Shown: positions 10,009 to 19,300, counted from the stretch's first letter. The stretch is 64,000 nucleotides of DNA from Jiulongibacter sp024742395 (GCA_965249455.1 OZ252236.1:62001-126000); one strand, 5' to 3'. Numbers and translations are program-made. The notes: generated by a model not told the origin, from the letters alone.

Positions 10009-11550
10009 TTACTTTGCGGTAATCTTATCTAAAGGGACTTTCTTTTTGAAGCCTTCATCAATATCTATTGACAATATGAACTCGGCAACTGCCATTTTCG
10101 CTTCTTCAGACAAATAATCCTGAGGTGGCATTTCCGGATAATCATCTCTTAAGTTTTTAGGCTTATTAATGTAATCTACTATGCCTTGCGGGTTGTCTTT
10201 ATGAATCATCTGAATCCACTCAGTAGGTACACCAATAAGACGGCTTCCTACTGCATGACAGCCTGCACATACGCCATAATAAGTCAGTTCGCCTAACTCT
10301 TCTTTAGAAACGGCTCTGTCTGGCACAGGTTCAGGTGTTCGCATAGTAACCACATCTCTTGTATCCATTATCTGAGCAGGGCCATACGAGTCTATTCCAA
10401 AGGTCCGGTATTTATTTTTATCCCTTATGGTGCTCCCTTTACCGCCACCAAAAGCGAAAATATCCGGCCCTTTTGTTTGCATTTTTGTGAGCATAATAGC
10501 TTTTATCTCCCCGATAGGATCATTTCCGTTATCATACATAATATTGTCTAAAATGACTACCCTGTCTGGGTTTCCTTCTGAATTAGGGTCATTGGCTTTG
10601 GGGTCTCCGTTGGCTAAATCCACAATAGTTATGCCCGTATTGTTATTCCCTGTAACAATATTGTTTTCTATTATGGCATCATCTGCTGCCATGATTAAAA
10701 TACCGGTACCTTTCGGAATTCCTGAAACCGTAGAACCCGGAGCTCCAAAATTTTCATGGTTATTATTAACCACAAAATTGTTTCTCAGAATTACATCAAA
10801 AGTAGTTTTGATAGGAAGACCCGGCGTTACAAAGGCCAAAAGACCTCCTGTATTATCATGAACATAATTATTTTCCACGAGACAGTGTCTTGAGTTTTCA
10901 ATCTCAATGCCAGCTACATTGTCAAAGACTTCATTATGACGAACATCGACGTTATCACACATCCCTACATAAATAGCAGCATCGGCTATTTTACTTAATA
11001 CATTATGCTCTATCAAGCCGTTTTTACCGTATTGAGGAAAAATTCCATATACGCCTGTATCAATAATCCAGTTGTTTCGAATAATGAAATTATTGCCAGC
11101 CTGACCCATAATAGCATTGCCCTTATAGTTGATAATTTTAAAATTCTCAATCAAAATACCATTACCTGAGTACAAGAAAGCATCGTTTATTTCCTTCTTC
11201 CCATCCAGAGTAGGCCATTTTCCCTCTATCACCACACCCTGAATACTAATATTGTCCTTATCAATATATACGTTTTCAGAATAGGTACCTGGAAATACCC
11301 GAATAAGATCTCCTGGCTGGGCTTTTTTAACAGCTTCCTGAATAGAACTACCTTTCTTTACTTCTATTACATTCCCTGTGAAGTCCTTAATTTCTGTACT
11401 ACTTTCGGAGATACCGGCATTCCTGTAATTCAAAGTAGAGGGCAAAGGCACCGATTCAGCACCTGATGAACCAAAAAGGAATTTACCCGCAAAAACGCCA
11501 ATGACCAGTAGGGCAAGTCCGGCTAAGATTTTTAAAAGAGTTGATTTCAT
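10009..11550 (-). CDS. Right-handed beta-helix protein fused to C-terminal cytochrome c domain
   Basis: A 513-residue exported protein. A hydrophobic N-terminal segment (about residues 5-25) acts as signal or membrane anchor. From about residue 60 to 370 it is a NosD/pectate-lyase-like parallel beta-helix: an opening SIQEAVKKAQPGDLIRVFPGTY motif typical of this fold, then repeated N-N and G-I-x-I-x-N turns. The C-terminus is a small mono-haem cytochrome c with CAGCH at residues 428-432 and a PEMPPQDYLS segment that could supply the distal Met ligand. The role is unknown. Such beta-helix proteins can be carbohydrate lyases or epimerases, and the haem suggests electron exchange in the periplasm. 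It is 19 bp downstream of the di-haem peroxidase-like gene, so the two are probably co-transcribed and may be redox partners. Confidence 0.85.
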   Translation of the reverse strand: MKSTLLKILAGLALLVIGVFAGKFLFGSSGAESVPLPSTLNYRNAGISESSTEIKDFTGNVIEVKKGSSIQEAVKKAQPGDLIRVFPGTYSENVYIDKDNISIQGVVIEGKWPTLDGKKEINDAFLYSGNGILIENFKIINYKGNAIMGQAGNNFIIRNNWIIDTGVYGIFPQYGKNGLIEHNVLSKIADAAIYVGMCDNVDVRHNEVFDNVAGIEIENSRHCLVENNYVHDNTGGLLAFVTPGLPIKTTFDVILRNNFVVNNNHENFGAPGSTVSGIPKGTGILIMAADDAIIENNIVTGNNNTGITIVDLANGDPKANDPNSEGNPDRVVILDNIMYDNGNDPIGEIKAIMLTKMQTKGPDIFAFGGGKGSTIRDKNKYRTFGIDSYGPAQIMDTRDVVTMRTPEPVPDRAVSKEELGELTYYGVCAGCHAVGSRLIGVPTEWIQMIHKDNPQGIVDYINKPKNLRDDYPEMPPQDYLSEEAKMAVAEFILSIDIDEGFKKKVPLDKITAK

Positions 11551-11569
11551 TGTTTTATTTAGATAAGAT

Positions 11570-12760
11570 TTAGACAGATGGTTTTAATCCGGAAGGTAAA
11601 CGCTCCGGTACTTTAGGTTTAAATGACTCGTCTGTTAAGGTTTTTAAAAAATCTACCAGTCGATCCAATTCATAATTCGTCAAATTTGGCTCCCAAATAT
11701 GCCAGTGTATCCTTAGCTCCTCACCTTCGGGCACGGCATGTCCGCGGCCTTGGGTATAGAATTCCACCGTCTCACGTAGAGTCGAAAAGTTGCCGGAATG
11801 CATATAAGGGGCTGTTTTCTCAATATTTCGTAAACTTGGCACCTTGAAGGCACCCCGCAATGTTTTATCCTGAGCTGGTATCTCAGCACCAGGGTCTAAC
11901 GGAAGACCATTGGGCTCAGGACTGCCAATAACGGCAAACTCCTGATTGGTAAAAAGAGGCGGTGTGTGGCACTCGGCACAGCGGGCAACAAACGATCTGA
12001 AGATATTCATTCCTTCTTTTTCCTTCTCATTCAGAGCCTCATGGTAACCATGAGCATATCGGTCATACTTACTGTTCAGAGAAATAAGAGAAGCCTGAAA
12101 TGCCGCCAGCGAAGTATAAATTTCATTTAATTGAATGGGTGACCTTTTATTTCTATCAGGAAAAGCCTCTTGAAATAACTTCTTGTACTCACTTATGCTG
12201 TTTATCGTTTCTAAGAGATGTGCCGGCGAATTGTTCATTTCCTCTTTAGAAAATAAAGGTCCTTGCATTTGCTCTTCAAGAGAGCTGGCTCTGCCATCCC
12301 AAAATAATCTCCTTAAGTAGGCCACATTCCATAAGGAAGGAGCCGCTCTTTTCAGCTTCAGATTATTATTTCCCAGGCTGGTGGCCAGGCCATCGCTAAA
12401 ACCCTTGTCAGGCTGATGACAGCTAGCACAGGACATATCGCCTGCCCCGGATAAAACAGGGTCAAAAAAAAGATAACGACCTAAATCAATTTCCTGAGGG
12501 GAGAAGCCATCACGTATTTCGGGCAATCCAGTTTGCAGACCTCCTAAGCCTTTGTTATTTGGAGAATCGTACAACATATATAAATTTTGAGCTTTACACT
12601 CATTGTTCTCATTGAGTTTAAAGCCCGGCGGGCAATTGGCATTCAGCCCTGGCACACTATTTAAGGAGTCAGAGGAATTATTAGAGAGTAAGGTAATTAA
12701 TATAAAGAACAGGAGCATCCCGGAAATGCCCGACTTTATAAGAATATCTTTATTAATCAT
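11570..12760 (-). CDS. Di-haem cytochrome c peroxidase / MauG-like protein
   Basis: A 396-residue periplasmic protein with an N-terminal hydrophobic anchor (about residues 12-26) and two c-type haem motifs, CASCH (111-115) and CAECH (261-265). Around them are the family signatures GRYLFFDPVLSGAGDMSCASCH, KRAAPSLWNVAY, FWDGRASSLEEQ and LRNIEKTAPYMHSG. Members either reduce hydrogen peroxide with electrons from small cytochromes or, like MauG, oxidise a partner. Here the partner may be the haem-containing beta-helix protein encoded 19 bp downstream. A short Cys-containing insert (NCPPGFKLNENNECK, about 42-56) before the first haem domain is unusual. Peroxidase and MauG-type activity cannot be separated from sequence alone. 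Confidence 0.88.
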   Translation of the reverse strand: MINKDILIKSGISGMLLFFILITLLSNNSSDSLNSVPGLNANCPPGFKLNENNECKAQNLYMLYDSPNNKGLGGLQTGLPEIRDGFSPQEIDLGRYLFFDPVLSGAGDMSCASCHQPDKGFSDGLATSLGNNNLKLKRAAPSLWNVAYLRRLFWDGRASSLEEQMQGPLFSKEEMNNSPAHLLETINSISEYKKLFQEAFPDRNKRSPIQLNEIYTSLAAFQASLISLNSKYDRYAHGYHEALNEKEKEGMNIFRSFVARCAECHTPPLFTNQEFAVIGSPEPNGLPLDPGAEIPAQDKTLRGAFKVPSLRNIEKTAPYMHSGNFSTLRETVEFYTQGRGHAVPEGEELRIHWHIWEPNLTNYELDRLVDFLKTLTDESFKPKVPERLPSGLKPSV

Positions 12761-12857
12761 TATGCACCCATTGCGATTACTGAAGCAATTTCAATAGTTC
12801 AATACCCAATTTTGTAAAAAAATGGGGGCTTTGGTACAAAAGAGCTCTATTTTGTGA

Positions 12858-13703
12858 TTAATGGGACAGCTTAATTTGTACCTGTTCCTCAAATTTCGGT
12901 TTGTAGCTTGAAGAGACTGATAAGTTTTCAGTAGGTAAATACTGCATTTTTATATCGTAGCCCTTCCGTGTTTTTTTAATGGTAGCAATTCTATCCTTGT
13001 TCACCATATACGAGCGATGGATCCTTAGAATACCGGCATTTTCCATTCTGTTTTCCAGTTCTTTTAAACTGACCCGTACCAGCTCCCTGGTTACTCGTTC
13101 TCCTTCCAGATAAAATATATCGACATAGTTTCCTGACGACTGCAGATATAGAATCTGATCGTACCGAATGGCCAACAATACTTTATTATTATCGTCAGTC
13201 AGGGTGAAGTGTTGGCTTTCTTTATTGAGGGGCTCTGACACTGTCTTTTCAGCTTCTTGTTTAATTATCGATATCTTTTGCCGACTGGCAAAAAACCAGA
13301 GACACATCACATAAGGGCCAATTGTCGTCAGGCTAACAAACTTTAACGTCAGTAAATACTCGTCAATTTCCTCCTTTACCGTAGGAAAGTCAGGGCCATA
13401 AATCAAATAAACAAAAAAGGCGATGAGAAGCACCTCTAAAGTCAGCCATAAGATTACGTGGTAAAGTCTGAATTTTTTAAGCTTCAAAACATACCTCAAA
13501 GGGAACTGAGTAAATAAAAATACCCCAACTCCGGTGCCGATATAAATAAGAATAGACCCACCCCATTGCACCATATTGAAGGGGTTGTAAACCGATAGAA
13601 AAATGAAAGTAAATACCGCAAGAAAGCCTACTAAGAGCAACTTGTTTTTTGAAGAGTCTAAATAAGACGCTTCTTCTTTCAGTGTGTCTATCAATGAGTT
13701 CAT
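12858..13703 (-). CDS. Membrane-anchored LytTR DNA-binding regulator
   Basis: A 281-residue protein with about four transmembrane helices in the first 140 residues (LLLVGFLAVFTFIFLSVY, SILIYIGTGVGVFLFTQF, VILWLTLEVLLIAFFVYLIY, LTTIGPYVMCLWFFA). A C-terminal LytTR domain follows (about 170-275: ILYLQSSGNYVDIFY, LRIHRSYMVNKDRI). It lacks a response-regulator receiver domain, so it is not a normal two-component regulator. Membrane-bound LytTR proteins occur widely in Bacteroidota, but what they sense is mostly unknown. It sits between the peroxidase-like gene (97 bp) and the GH29 gene (173 bp) on the same strand and may control either. A start at 13703 fits: the Met is followed by a soluble N-terminus and then the first helix. 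Confidence 0.88.
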   Translation of the reverse strand: MNSLIDTLKEEASYLDSSKNKLLLVGFLAVFTFIFLSVYNPFNMVQWGGSILIYIGTGVGVFLFTQFPLRYVLKLKKFRLYHVILWLTLEVLLIAFFVYLIYGPDFPTVKEEIDEYLLTLKFVSLTTIGPYVMCLWFFASRQKISIIKQEAEKTVSEPLNKESQHFTLTDDNNKVLLAIRYDQILYLQSSGNYVDIFYLEGERVTRELVRVSLKELENRMENAGILRIHRSYMVNKDRIATIKKTRKGYDIKMQYLPTENLSVSSSYKPKFEEQVQIKLSH

Positions 13704-13876
13704 TCCTACGGAGCCTTCTGCGTTGTCTCAATGATACAAATTATCAAAGAAAGCATCCATTTTCATAAGATGAATAATTTTTAAATTCCCGAAAGTACGG
13801 TTAATAAAAAAGTAAATCTCCCTACAATTTTTAGAAACCGTAAGGAGATTCTTTCACTTTAATGCCTTTACAAAGG

Positions 13877-15412
13877 CTATTTCAGATCTACTCTTATGGT
13901 AGTGGCATGAGATAATGGCAAGTTAGCTGGCTTTGTAATAATTAAACCCTCAGCGGTTTGTTTCCATTTGGTTTTACCTTCAACCCCTAAAATCTTCACT
14001 GAGGCTATTTTTTTATCCAAAAGATCAGACCCTTTGGCCAATGACACAATCTTGATATCTGTAGTGGGCTGTGCCAAACAAAAGGCATAAATGCTGTTTT
14101 CTTTAGAAGTGAATCTAAAATCTGCCTCGGTAAACTCAATATTGTTGACATCGCTTATTCCACCGTGGTTTCCCTTGGCGGCCTTTTTTGTCATTGCCGG
14201 CCCTTCTCCGAATACTTTCCATGGGCGTGACCCGTAAATTCCTTCACCATTGGTACCTGTCCAAGCCGCTATTTCTTCTAATATATCTAAAACATCCTGC
14301 TCCAGATCACCCTCAGGTGTTTGTACTACATTGAGCAATAAGTTGCCGTTTTTGCTGACAATATCAATTAGCATTTGGATTACGTCCTTTCCGGATTTGT
14401 AGGCCTGACCGGTTCTGTAAAACCAATCACCAATAGAAGTATCTGTTTGCCAAGGATATGGACTAATGCCTTCGGTTTTTCCTCGTTCAATGTCCTTCAC
14501 CCACATAGGATTGGCCTCGCCATGTTTGCAATTGTACACTGCTTCTAATTTACCTCCGTTATGAGCAATATTATCGTTATAAAAATGTGCCAGCATCTCA
14601 CGTCCTACCTGGCCAAAAGGCAATTCGCTGTCAGAATAAAGCAGGTCTGGGTGATACATATCTACCAGTTCATTAATGCTGTTTAGCCAGTTCTGCTGGT
14701 TTTTAGGGTCTGTAGTTAACCAGCCGGTATCGGCAGAATCGGCCTTTGGATGATACAGGTCTTGGTATTCAGGATTGGCACCATCGTAAGGTACTCCGGC
14801 ATAAGGACCATCCCTATCTGCACCATGACTGGGCTGATACCAGGTATAGCTTGCACCAAGATGCTCGGAAACACCAAAACGAAGACCTTCCTTTTTTGCC
14901 GCAGCCTGAAACAATCCGACGATATCCTTTTTAGGCCCCATATTCACCGCATTCCATCTGTGGATTTTTGAGTTCCACAAGAAGAAATTATCATGGTGAG
15001 TACCCATGCTCACAAAGTATTTTGCCCCCACACGTTTGTAAAGTTTCATTAACTGCTCCGGGTCAAACCTCTCTGCTTTCCACAAAGGAATTATATCTTT
15101 AAACCCGAATTCTGAAGGATGACCGTAACGTTTTTGATGTAAAGAATAAACTCTTTCTGGTGTATCTATATAGGTGTTCTTTTTCCTGTTATGAATTCTG
15201 TTTTGATACATTTTTCTGGCGTACCAATCTCCCTCTCTTGGTACTGCCTGCGGGCCCCAATGTGCCCATATACCAAATTTGGCATCTCTAAACCAATCGG
15301 GGAATTCGTAGTTTCTTTCAAAAGATTCCAAAGAAGGCTCAAACTTCTTCTGGGCATAAGAGCCCAAACAGGTAAGCAGGAACAAGAGAAACGCAATACT
15401 TTTTAATTTCAT
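13877..15412 (-). CDS. GH29-family exo-glycosidase (alpha-L-fucosidase or alpha-L-galactosidase type)
   Basis: I place the start at 15412, giving MKLKSIAFLLFLLTCLGSYAQ, a clean signal peptide. The in-frame ATG at 15502 would add 30 residues before it. The mature ~490-residue protein carries GH29 marks: WFRDAKFGIWAHWGPQAVP (about 40-58), GTHHDNFFLWNS (137-148), HPDLLYSDSELPFG (254-267), where Asp261 is the candidate nucleophile, and NGNLLLNV further on. GH29 enzymes retain configuration and cleave terminal alpha-L-fucosyl or related units. L-galactose differs from L-fucose only by a 6-OH, and some GH29 enzymes from red-algal galactan loci act on alpha-L-galactose, so in this context L-galactosidase activity is a reasonable alternative. 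It follows two sulfatase genes on the same strand, which could expose its substrate. A small GCCTTT/AAAGGC hairpin overlaps the stop. Confidence 0.87.
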   Translation of the reverse strand: MKLKSIAFLLFLLTCLGSYAQKKFEPSLESFERNYEFPDWFRDAKFGIWAHWGPQAVPREGDWYARKMYQNRIHNRKKNTYIDTPERVYSLHQKRYGHPSEFGFKDIIPLWKAERFDPEQLMKLYKRVGAKYFVSMGTHHDNFFLWNSKIHRWNAVNMGPKKDIVGLFQAAAKKEGLRFGVSEHLGASYTWYQPSHGADRDGPYAGVPYDGANPEYQDLYHPKADSADTGWLTTDPKNQQNWLNSINELVDMYHPDLLYSDSELPFGQVGREMLAHFYNDNIAHNGGKLEAVYNCKHGEANPMWVKDIERGKTEGISPYPWQTDTSIGDWFYRTGQAYKSGKDVIQMLIDIVSKNGNLLLNVVQTPEGDLEQDVLDILEEIAAWTGTNGEGIYGSRPWKVFGEGPAMTKKAAKGNHGGISDVNNIEFTEADFRFTSKENSIYAFCLAQPTTDIKIVSLAKGSDLLDKKIASVKILGVEGKTKWKQTAEGLIITKPANLPLSHATTIRVDLK

Positions 15413-15627
15413 TTTCGCAGATAGTTTATAAGGTTTACCTAGAAAATGAGACCTGAATTTGAAACAAGAAGGGTGTAAATAAAGTATTACATTATTAATC
15501 ACAAATTCCCCTTCGCCGTCCCCTTCTCCGTAATTTTCTAAGAATACTCAAAATTCTTACATTTTTAGCTGCTAATACGAAACTGATTTAGCTTAGGCGA
15601 ATACAATTTTGGCAAATGAGGACAAGA

Positions 15628-17010
15628 CTAATTATGTTCACCCCTCATTGCATTACTTCTAGCTCTGTTATATTTATCCGCCTCTTTAAGAATATTCTCA
15701 GGGTGAGGGTCTAACCATTGAGCATCCATATTTTTAGCGTCCCACTCAGCGTATGCTTTCTCCAGTTCAATGATAAGATCCATGTGTTCTTCCGCGATAT
15801 CCTTTCGTTCATATGGATCATTCTTTAAATCAAAAAGTAGCGTTTTCTTTTTATATGCACTTTTATACAGTTTATAGTCTCCTTTTCTAACTGCATATTC
15901 AAAACCACCCACAGAACGCCAAAACAACATTTCATGTGGGTTCCCCTGCTTTTCCTCTTTAATAAATGGTAGTAAGCTAACGCCCTCCAATTGCAGGTGA
16001 TTTTCTTTTGAAAGCCCTGCAGATTCCAGAAAAGTAGGAAACAAATCCAAGGAGCTAACAGGGTTTTGAAAATGTTTATTCCCTGTGATTCCGGCAGGCC
16101 AGGAAATGAAAAATGGCACTTTTATTCCTCCTTCAAACAACATACCCTTATGACCTCTGAAGGGTCTGTTGTCTGCATGTTCTACTCTGCCACCGTTATC
16201 ACTTAAAAATACGATCATGGTGTTTTCCTTGATGCCGGCGGCCTGTAAGGTAGAATCTATCTTTCCTACTCCGGCATCAACGGCTGCCACCATAGCTGCA
16301 TAGATACTTCTTCCTCCATATTCGATATGTGCGGTTTGATCCAAATACTTTTTAGTCACTTGGTCTGGAGCATGAGGAGCATTGTATGCCAGATAGATAA
16401 AGAATGGGTCCTCCTTTTTCTGAGAGATAAACTGAATAGCCTCTTCTGTAAAATCATCAGTCAAATAGGATAACTCACTTAGAGGCACTTCCTGTCCATT
16501 TCTCAGAATCGTTCTCGTGCTCCCCGATGGCGTCCCCCAATAATTCATTCCACCTGCTACAAAACCAAACCAATGCTCAAAACCTTGAGCTGTGGGGTGA
16601 AGGTCTTTATGATCCCCTAGGTGCCATTTGCCTATGGCACTGGTTTTATACCCCGCCTCTTTCAAGGCCTCCGGAATCAATATTTCTGAAGATGGTGTAC
16701 CCACTGTGATATCATCTTCTGCATGTTCTTCTATATTGCAATCATGCCCAAAACGTGCCTGATATCTACCCGTAAGAAGACCAGCTCTTGACGGACTGCA
16801 ATAAGGGTGCGAAACATAGGCATTATTAAAAATTACACCTTGAGAAGCCAGCCTGTCAAGATTGGGAGTCTGAATATCTGTAGCACCATTAAAACCCACA
16901 TCTGCCCAGCCTTGATCATCTGTGAGAATGACAATTATATTGGGTTTGTTTTGACTAAATCCAAGAAGAGAAATAAGAAGAAGAAAATTGATTATTGTGA
17001 ACTTTTTCAT
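15628..17010 (-). CDS. S1-family arylsulfatase A-type sulfatase
   Basis: A 460-residue periplasmic sulfatase starting at MKKFTIINFLL (17010), with a signal peptide ending near residue 20. An upstream in-frame ATG at 17049 would overlap the previous gene and bury the signal. The sulfatase core is intact: metal ligands DDQ (31-33), the formylglycine motif CSPSR with Cys71 as the residue to be modified, GKWHLGDH (127-134), and SDNGG (270-274). It should hydrolyse sulfate esters on carbohydrate. It lies 22 bp downstream of another sulfatase on the same strand, so the pair is probably one operon. It resembles the sulfatase at 29875-31332 in the whole first third (VGFNGA/DIQTP, AYVSHPYC). No sulfatase-maturing enzyme is visible in the window. 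Confidence 0.93.
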   Translation of the reverse strand: MKKFTIINFLLLISLLGFSQNKPNIIVILTDDQGWADVGFNGATDIQTPNLDRLASQGVIFNNAYVSHPYCSPSRAGLLTGRYQARFGHDCNIEEHAEDDITVGTPSSEILIPEALKEAGYKTSAIGKWHLGDHKDLHPTAQGFEHWFGFVAGGMNYWGTPSGSTRTILRNGQEVPLSELSYLTDDFTEEAIQFISQKKEDPFFIYLAYNAPHAPDQVTKKYLDQTAHIEYGGRSIYAAMVAAVDAGVGKIDSTLQAAGIKENTMIVFLSDNGGRVEHADNRPFRGHKGMLFEGGIKVPFFISWPAGITGNKHFQNPVSSLDLFPTFLESAGLSKENHLQLEGVSLLPFIKEEKQGNPHEMLFWRSVGGFEYAVRKGDYKLYKSAYKKKTLLFDLKNDPYERKDIAEEHMDLIIELEKAYAEWDAKNMDAQWLDPHPENILKEADKYNRARSNAMRGEHN

Positions 17011-17032
17011 GATTAAAGCAAAAGAAAATGAT

Positions 17033-18697
17033 TTAATACGAACCGGCATTATGACTTTCTAAAGTGTACCTCAGAACTTTAGGGACTCCAGTACCTCTTG
17101 CATTCAAAATTTCCGATTTCCAGACTTTCCTCATTTGATCCAATTTTTCTTTTTTAGACTCTTCAAAAGCAAGGTTATTTAGTTCAGTGGGATCAGATGC
17201 CAGGTGGTACAACTCTTCATAAACGGGTGATTCACCATTCAATGGAGCTTCCACGAAATCCTGATAAACGGCCAGATCATGGTCATGCACTCCATAAAGT
17301 AATTTGTTTTCTTTTATTCCAAATTGCTTTGCTACAGCTAGTTTTTTTGCGGCTGAAAATGTCTCATTTTTATAATACCGAATATATTTCCACTCTTTAT
17401 CCTGAACGGCCTCACAACGAGGATTTCCAAACTGAGTGGACCATAGGTTCTCAGTGAAAATATACGGTCTTACTTCTCTGTCATCTCCTTTTAATAAATG
17501 GCTTAAATCTTTACCCTGAAAAGCCTCAGGCTTCTTGATACCCGCCATGGCCAGCATAGTAGCCGGTATGTCAATACTCTGCACCAGAGCATCGGATCTT
17601 AAACCATGCTGTTCTGATGGCAGTGACGGATCATAAATAATCATAGGAACATGTGTCACCGTTTCATAACATAAGGCTTTGCCTCCCAGACCTTGCTCCC
17701 CATGAAATAAACCATGATCAGAAGTAAAAATGATGACTGTATTTTTATCTAAGCCTTGCATTTCCAGATTTTTTCTCAGATTTCCTACCAGACGATCTAT
17801 GCCAGTAATGGCCTGATATTCCCTGATAATTCTTTCCTTATTATCCTCTGGTGTATTTGAATAACTATAACTTTCCTGCCGATCAGACACCCGATGTATA
17901 TCCTTAGGTAGCTTTGGTGTTTTAATGTCCTTTTTCGCTATATAATTGGGAGGCATTTGAATGTCTTTGTCCCGATAAAGCGTTCTGTACATAGCATCGT
18001 CTTCCAGCTTTAATTTCATGGAACTGGTACCGGCTCCATGAGGTAAATTAAAGCAGATAGACAAAACAAATGGCTGATCTTTAGGGCGGTCAACCAAGAA
18101 TTGAAGAGCTCCTTCTAATCTTTCTTCGTTTGAGCCTCCTAAAAAGTCATTAACCCCTTCATTAATAATTTCTACCTGTGTATTTGCTTTTGCCCCGTTA
18201 AAAATTTTATGTTTGTCTTTCGGATAAAATCCCAAATGACCATGCCCCGCGTACCAATAGTCAAAACTCCGATCCATTAAACCACTTTCATACCCTCCAT
18301 CCCCTATAGGTGCATGATTCTTTCCAATCCAACCGGTATAATAACCACTCCTTTTCATAATCATGGGATAAGAAAGCTCCCATGCTTCTGCTGATACACT
18401 GGTGCCACTATTAAAATTAACCTGATGTTTCCTTTCAAATTGGCTGAGTAAAATGGAAACTCTGCTTGGGGTACAAATGCCACTGGTAATATGGGCATTC
18501 GTAAAAAAAACACCTTCTGATGCCAGGCGGTCAATATTCGGAGTCTGGGTAATCCGATTGCCATCGCAGCCCATCATTCCGTAAGTCTGATCATCTGTAA
18601 GAATGAAAACGAAATTAGGCTTCTCTTGGGCTAAAATTTTCGAACAAACGCTGCATAGGATGAGAAGACTAAACGTCAGATAATTTCTTCGTCGCAT
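17033..18697 (-). CDS. S1-family sulfatase (choline-sulfatase/arylsulfatase-like fold)
   Basis: A 554-residue exported sulfatase with a signal peptide ending near ILAQ (residue 24). Motifs: TDDQTYG (34-40), the formylglycine site CTPSR with Cys75, IGKNH, where the usual GKWH Trp is replaced by Asn, and TSDHGLFHGEQGLGGKALCYE. The GKNH and HGLFHGE variants separate it from the neighbouring sulfatase and point to a different sulfate position or sugar. It is the first gene of the minus-strand run that continues into the second sulfatase and perhaps GH29. The spacer upstream (18698-18973) is shared with the divergent EF-hand gene and should carry both promoters. Confidence 0.92.
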   Translation of the reverse strand: MRRRNYLTFSLLILCSVCSKILAQEKPNFVFILTDDQTYGMMGCDGNRITQTPNIDRLASEGVFFTNAHITSGICTPSRVSILLSQFERKHQVNFNSGTSVSAEAWELSYPMIMKRSGYYTGWIGKNHAPIGDGGYESGLMDRSFDYWYAGHGHLGFYPKDKHKIFNGAKANTQVEIINEGVNDFLGGSNEERLEGALQFLVDRPKDQPFVLSICFNLPHGAGTSSMKLKLEDDAMYRTLYRDKDIQMPPNYIAKKDIKTPKLPKDIHRVSDRQESYSYSNTPEDNKERIIREYQAITGIDRLVGNLRKNLEMQGLDKNTVIIFTSDHGLFHGEQGLGGKALCYETVTHVPMIIYDPSLPSEQHGLRSDALVQSIDIPATMLAMAGIKKPEAFQGKDLSHLLKGDDREVRPYIFTENLWSTQFGNPRCEAVQDKEWKYIRYYKNETFSAAKKLAVAKQFGIKENKLLYGVHDHDLAVYQDFVEAPLNGESPVYEELYHLASDPTELNNLAFEESKKEKLDQMRKVWKSEILNARGTGVPKVLRYTLESHNAGSY

Positions 18698-18973
18698 TTT
18701 AATTTCAATAGGTTGAACTTCCTATCAAAGGAATGAAAGTATACTCGAAAATGCTGTCAGAATTTTACCAACAATGTGGTATAAATTGGCAATAAGAGAA
18801 GTATCGCCTGAATTAATTCGTGTTAGCGACCCTTTTTATCAAGAGTATTGATACTTAATTGACCTTTAATCTAGACATCCAATTCGAAAAAAGATTTAAT
18901 ACTCCCGCAAGTTTTGGTCGAGTTGTGACTCTAAAAGAATAGAAACAAAATAAATCAATTAACTAAAAAAAAT

Positions 18974-19258
18974 ATGACAAGAGTAATCGCAACATCCATT
19001 CTTCTTTTAAGCTTAGGAGCTTGCAAAAACAGCAAACCACAACAAAACCAGGACCCAAGAATAAATCAGCTTTTTAGCCAAATGGACTCCAATAATGATG
19101 GTTTACTTTCAAAATCTGAGGTTAAAGGACCTATCCAAAATAATTTTGCAAAAATAGATTCGGATAATGACGGCTTTATTTCTAAAGAAGAACTAGCCAA
19201 AGCACCAAAACCTCAAGGAAACCGAGGCGGAAGACCTCAGGGCCCTCCAAGAGGTTAA
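18974..19258 (+). CDS. Small EF-hand calcium-binding lipoprotein
   Basis: A 94-residue protein. The signal MTRVIATSILLLSLGAC gives lipobox LGAC with Cys17, so the mature part is about 78 residues on a membrane. It contains two EF-hand loops, DSNNDGLLSKSE (about 38-49) and DSDNDGFISKEE (about 62-73), each with the D-x-[DN]-x-D-G pattern for calcium binding, and ends in a Pro/Gly/Arg-rich tail. The gene stands alone between the divergent sulfatase and the convergent GH117 gene and ends at a strong two-way terminator. A calcium-dependent accessory to the surface sulfatases, which also bind calcium, is possible but is only inference from position. Confidence 0.85.
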   Translation: MTRVIATSILLLSLGACKNSKPQQNQDPRINQLFSQMDSNNDGLLSKSEVKGPIQNNFAKIDSDNDGFISKEELAKAPKPQGNRGGRPQGPPRG

Positions 19259-19266
19259 TGTTTTAT

Positions 19267-19297
19267 CAAACCTCAGGACAGTTAATCCTGAGGTTTG
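19267..19297. terminator. Bidirectional terminator between EF-hand gene and GH117
   Basis: Perfect 12-bp stem: CAAACCTCAGGA (19267-19278) and TCCTGAGGTTTG (19286-19297) around a 7-nt loop. It lies in the 42-bp gap between two convergent genes, with A/T-rich flanks on both sides, so it can serve both. Confidence 0.8.
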
Positions 19298-19300
19298 AAT

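Noticed and set aside
10427..10861. 144-codon open frame opposite the beta-helix gene
   Set aside because: Pro/Ser-rich antisense shadow of a clear gene with no start signal or recognisable domain.
13864..13877. Terminator at GCCTTT-AC-AAAGGC after GH29
   Set aside because: The loop is only two bases, the stem overlaps the stop codon and no T-run follows, so it is too weak to call.
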